DNA of 27,310 nucleotides, taken from a virus. Below the pieces are notes generated by a model, which was given only the letters and a program-made list of their open reading frames with translations, was not told the DNA's origin and did not search any database. Within the stretch, counting starts at the first letter, position 1. Every line of letters starts with the position of its first letter. Location: the IMG/VR virus record IMGVR_UViG_3300027907_000041, positions 1 through 27,310 of that record; one strand, written 5' to 3'. Position numbers and translations under genes: made by a program. Positions 24,781 to 27,310 of the stretch are shown here, one piece after another.

Positions 24781-26487
24781 TCAGTAGCCGGTCGTCGCGT
24801 TCCGAGTGGCCGCGCGAGCACGTTCGTTCAACTGGTCACGTCGTGATGCCCCCGTATCACGCACGTCACGGGAGTTGCCTAGGAGCTCGATGCACGCGGC
24901 AACACTGTCCACGAGGTCATTTAGGGGCATCATTGGAAACCCTTTCATCTCCTCTCGCAGGTCCGTGAGGCCGCGTCGGACACAGAGGAAGCGACTTTCA
25001 CAGAAGGGGATGAGCGTCCGGATCCGATTGTCCTTGTCGCCCACGGGAGATTGCTCTTGCACTGCGAAGTGGTACCCCAGTTCCCGCATCGCGTGGTAGA
25101 TGGGGAACTTGAGGAGGCGCATGAACCCCACGTCCTCTACCGCGGCCTTGTGACAGCGCCACCGCTGGTGCATCCCGATAAACTTGGTCACACAGAGCTC
25201 GGGCTTCTTGTGCAGAGCGAACGTGTCCAGCACGAAGATGCGGCCCTTGCGATCCTTTCCCACTACGGCGATGGCGTTACGTGAGTGCTTGCGGATGTCT
25301 TCTGACCTGTTCGCCGGATCCCAGAAGATGACGCGCTTGAGACCATCCATGTCCACTATTTCGCGCGTGCCATCTTCCCTGTCCAACACGATGTGACCCT
25401 CCTGGTCGAAGGTGAACCACAGCACGTCGTTCAGGTTGAACTCGGCGTTCTTAGGGTCCTTGGGGTCGTTCATGTAGAGCATGGAGAACATGAACGAGCC
25501 CTGCTTCGCTTCGATCCTCGCACAGGTATCGGGAGGGAAGTGGCGGGGGAAGTAGTAGTACGTCTTCTCTGGGTCGGGAGCGAAGACCTCCGGATCCATG
25601 TTATACGTCGGTGGCCTGGCTTCCTCCTCCGCGTTCTTGAAGTCCTGCTCCAGCATCTGGCGGGTCCAGTATAGGGGGCGCACCATGATGTCGGTATCCC
25701 GATGCTGGTTGGTCATGATCTCCGAGTAGAGATCATCTACCCCCCACCTAGTCCCAACCATCAGCTCGTAGCCCTCCCGTTCCTCCACGAAGAGGGCCTC
25801 CGCGGTCTTGTAGAACGTCTTCACCTTCTCTCGGACAGCGGGCTGCTCGGAGGACTGCTTGTCTTCGCTGTCGTCCCCAATCTGGATCGTGTAGTGACGG
25901 GAGACGATGTGAGTGGTTATCCCTGCTGCCTCGATGCTGTCCTCTCCGTACATCCCTTCCCTGGGAAAGAGGAGGTTGGTGTCGCTCCACTTGGTCCGAG
26001 TGATGTCGGGAATGATCGAGGGGAAGAGCCACCGCAAGTTCTCGTTTCGCTCCACCTGCTGCTTGATGCTGCGGATCTGCTTCACGGCGTTATCCGCGGC
26101 GAAGCTGTAGAGGAGGATCCTGTGCTCGGGTCCTGGGAGCCCGCAGAACTCGTCTTGGATCTGGACCCAGAGGGGGAAGCTCTTCGACGCGACCGTGGAC
26201 TTGTAGCAGTCACGGGGAACGAGGAGCAGCTTCCGACGCTTCTTGTCCGGAAACTTGGGAGGTACCTGTTGGATGAAGTTACACATCTCCAGGTGAGGTT
26301 GGGGTTCGAACTTGTTCCATCCGAGCACCGCTGTGGTGAAGAAGTACAGGCTGTCCTGGGCCCTCTTTCGCGTAGTCTCGTAGATCTCGTCGACCCTCGA
26401 CTCTGAGTGCATCGTCAAGGGTTCCGAGGGTGCCTGGTTCACGCCGACCAGGCGATCGAGTTGAGCCTGTCTGTCAAGGATGTCCAT
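24781..26487 (-). CDS. terL: Terminase large subunit (568 residues)
   Basis: The DNA-packaging motor. I start at the ATG at 26487; a TTG one codon earlier is less likely, and GGAAAAGG lies upstream. Walker A is VPRDCYKST at 90-98, with the Lys96-Ser97 pair. The Walker B candidate is IQIGDDSED with Asp205/Asp206. The coupling motif MVGTRWGVDDLY is at 243-254. The C-terminal nuclease shows the acidic triad of the RNase H-like fold: Asp390 (VIFWDPAN), Glu451 (AAVEDVGF) and Asp527 (LNDLVDSVA). Length is normal for the family. It would bind the portal, translocate DNA into the head by ATP hydrolysis and cut the concatemer. It is encoded directly after the small subunit with a 3-base gap. Confidence 0.95.
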   Translation of the reverse strand: MDILDRQAQLDRLVGVNQAPSEPLTMHSESRVDEIYETTRKRAQDSLYFFTTAVLGWNKFEPQPHLEMCNFIQQVPPKFPDKKRRKLLLVPRDCYKSTVASKSFPLWVQIQDEFCGLPGPEHRILLYSFAADNAVKQIRSIKQQVERNENLRWLFPSIIPDITRTKWSDTNLLFPREGMYGEDSIEAAGITTHIVSRHYTIQIGDDSEDKQSSEQPAVREKVKTFYKTAEALFVEEREGYELMVGTRWGVDDLYSEIMTNQHRDTDIMVRPLYWTRQMLEQDFKNAEEEARPPTYNMDPEVFAPDPEKTYYYFPRHFPPDTCARIEAKQGSFMFSMLYMNDPKDPKNAEFNLNDVLWFTFDQEGHIVLDREDGTREIVDMDGLKRVIFWDPANRSEDIRKHSRNAIAVVGKDRKGRIFVLDTFALHKKPELCVTKFIGMHQRWRCHKAAVEDVGFMRLLKFPIYHAMRELGYHFAVQEQSPVGDKDNRIRTLIPFCESRFLCVRRGLTDLREEMKGFPMMPLNDLVDSVAACIELLGNSRDVRDTGASRRDQLNERARAATRNATTGY

Positions 26488-26490
26488 CAA

Positions 26491-27078
26491 TCACGCCTTT
26501 TCCAGTAGGACATCCACCACAACATCAGGGCTACGGGGATCAGAAGAAGGAGGAAGGCCATTGGAAGAGTTACCCCCCACCAAGATTGGCGCCTCACCTG
26601 CCTCGGTGGCACGCCGATTCAGCATTTCTAGGAGCTCCGGCGTGAGCATCATGACCTGGGCCCGCGTTTCCACTTTGCGGGTCGCCACATATCCCGCCCG
26701 ATCGAGGGCGTCATGCGCTATCTGCGTGAGAAGTTTCTCGTCAGTTGTGTTCTCGACGATGTCTTGCAGGCGGTCAAACATGTCGATCGCGAAATCTGAC
26801 AGCTCTTCCTTGAATTGACGACGCTCCCGGAGCGCGCCGCCAGGCGGGAGCTGGCTCGGAAGCGCGGATTGGGAGTAGAACGTCTGGATATACCAGGCCT
26901 GGAAGCGCTGAAACTCGGGCTTTTTGCGCCAGGTGCGGATTGTAGCGGGCGAAACTCCCACAGTTTGGGCGAGTTCTGGCACCGTAGCGCCGGGAACATC
27001 GCAGATTGTGGCCATCAGGATGTGCCAACCGGCCGGAACGTACTCGCCGTACACCGGGACTGGACTCTGGTTCGTCAT
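26491..27078 (-). CDS. Terminase small subunit candidate (195 residues)
   Basis: The ATG at 27078 has an AGGGG ribosome site. Residues 32-51 (TVPELAQTVGVSPATIRTWR) form a clear helix-turn-helix of the kind that small terminases use to recognise the packaging site. Helical segments follow (FKEELSDFAIDMFDRLQDIV, LLTQIAHDALDRAG), suitable for oligomer formation, and the C-terminus is a flexible Gly/Ser/Pro tail. Its position directly before the large terminase with a 3-base gap supports the call. A transcriptional regulator would be the alternative. Copy 4 of the repeated 13-bp motif is inside its 3' part (codons for LVGGN). Confidence 0.75.
   Translation of the reverse strand: MTNQSPVPVYGEYVPAGWHILMATICDVPGATVPELAQTVGVSPATIRTWRKKPEFQRFQAWYIQTFYSQSALPSQLPPGGALRERRQFKEELSDFAIDMFDRLQDIVENTTDEKLLTQIAHDALDRAGYVATRKVETRAQVMMLTPELLEMLNRRATEAGEAPILVGGNSSNGLPPSSDPRSPDVVVDVLLEKA
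26571..26583. repeat. Copy 4 of the 13-bp motif taccccccaccaa
   Basis: It lies within the 3' part of the small-terminase gene. Its match to copy 1 extends to 16 bases (26569-26584). Confidence 0.7.
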
Positions 27079-27091
27079 AGAGCTACCCCTT

Positions 27092-27104
27092 TTGGTGGGG
27101 GGTA
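27092..27104. repeat. Copy 5 of the 13-bp motif, inverted
   Basis: Here the plus strand reads ttggtggggggta, opposite to the other four copies. It sits in the untranslated leader, 14 bases before the small-terminase ATG. Confidence 0.7.
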
Positions 27105-27131
27105 CACCGATCTAGACTCCGAGTTGAGTGG

Positions 27132-27146
27132 GGCGCGAAGCGCCTA
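27132..27146. repeat. 15-bp near-palindrome, copy in terminase leader
   Basis: The sequence ggcgcgaagcgccta is the reverse complement of 22281-22295. It falls within the predicted 5' untranslated region and can form a ggcgc/gcgcc hairpin. Confidence 0.6.
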
Positions 27147-27172
27147 CGCCGATCCTTCTTAGGGATAGAGGG

Positions 27173-27202
27173 ATTATATGTCCGATCCCGGCCGGATGGC
27201 AA
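27173..27202 (-). promoter_or_regulatory. Sigma70-like promoter for the late operon
   Basis: The minus strand has a perfect TATAAT (27178-27173) and TTGCCA (27202-27197, five of six matches to TTGACA) with an 18-base spacer. Transcription would start near 27166 and give a leader of about 90 bases before the small-terminase ATG. This is the only convincing promoter I found; all genes in the window could be read from it. Confidence 0.5.
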
Positions 27203-27277
27203 CGTGAGTGTGTGATTGAGGACACTGACTTTGTGAGCCATGTGTGAAACACCCACCGAAATGAGTGAGGGTGGAAA

Positions 27278-27298
27278 CCAGATGCTGGAAGCATCTGG
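27278..27298. other. Perfect hairpin at the right edge of the window
   Basis: An 8-bp inverted repeat, ccagatgc / gcatctgg, with a five-base loop. Neither side has a U-tract on its RNA strand, so a standard terminator is unlikely. It marks the border between the late operon and whatever lies beyond the window. Nothing coding was seen between 27079 and 27310. Confidence 0.45.
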
Positions 27299-27310
27299 TC
27301 TGGGGGTGGG

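Noticed and set aside
25738-25748. A partial (11-base) sixth copy of the 13-bp motif in the large terminase gene
   Set aside because: It encodes the conserved GTRWGVDD segment of the terminase, so protein constraint explains it.
27112-27294. 60-codon minus-strand frame in the terminase leader
   Set aside because: It spans the promoter and hairpins, has no ribosome site and a composition unlike the neighbouring proteins.

Overview
The window looks like the structural (late) half of a tailed-phage genome. It is GC-rich by eye. Every gene I can support lies on the minus strand, so the transcription order runs from right (about 27.1 kb) to left (position 1). Genes are packed with short ATGA/GTGA-type overlaps, TAATG junctions or gaps of a few bases, and most have a visible GGAGG-type ribosome site. 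No integrase, repressor, replication, polymerase or lysozyme gene is visible, and no bacterial housekeeping gene. Terminase, portal, coat, connector adaptor, a beta-propeller tail protein, several fibres and very large ejection-type proteins are present. Tail sheath, tail tube and tape-measure genes are absent. This points to a short-tailed (podovirus-like) phage, probably from an uncultured source. The host cannot be read from the sequence.

Layout in transcription order. (1) 27.31-27.08 kb: a non-coding leader with a sigma70-like promoter and hairpins. (2) 27.08-22.37 kb: small and large terminase, two tiny single-pass membrane proteins, a charged 79-residue protein and the portal. (3) 22.27-19.16 kb: a scaffold-like protein, a 145-residue head protein, a decoration-like protein, the major capsid protein and a 138-residue beta-rich protein. 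(4) 19.14-18.97 kb: a gene-free gap that folds on paper into four consecutive stem-loops. (5) 18.96-17.61 kb: a small beta-rich protein, a two-helix membrane protein (holin candidate), a zinc-ribbon protein and the head-tail adaptor. (6) 17.60-9.97 kb: tail tip and host recognition, with four fibre-like proteins (three carrying collagen-like Gly-X-Y tracts, one with a His-x-His-rich tip), the propeller protein and a 117-residue protein. (7) 9.97-8.96 kb: two small proteins and a GNAT-fold protein. (8) 8.96-0 kb: four large proteins of the kind ejected with the DNA. The first ends in an S74 self-cleaving chaperone domain, the third is 1495 residues, and the fourth runs off the left edge.

The least expected signals are: the four-hairpin element behind the capsid genes; a 13-bp motif (taccccccaccaa) present five times; a 20-bp exact repeat and a 15-bp near-palindrome shared between leader regions; a four-times repeated small module in the 1495-residue protein; and an S74 domain on a Cys/Pro-rich protein that does not look like a fibre. 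All functional calls rest on reading motifs and gene order by eye; no database search was run.
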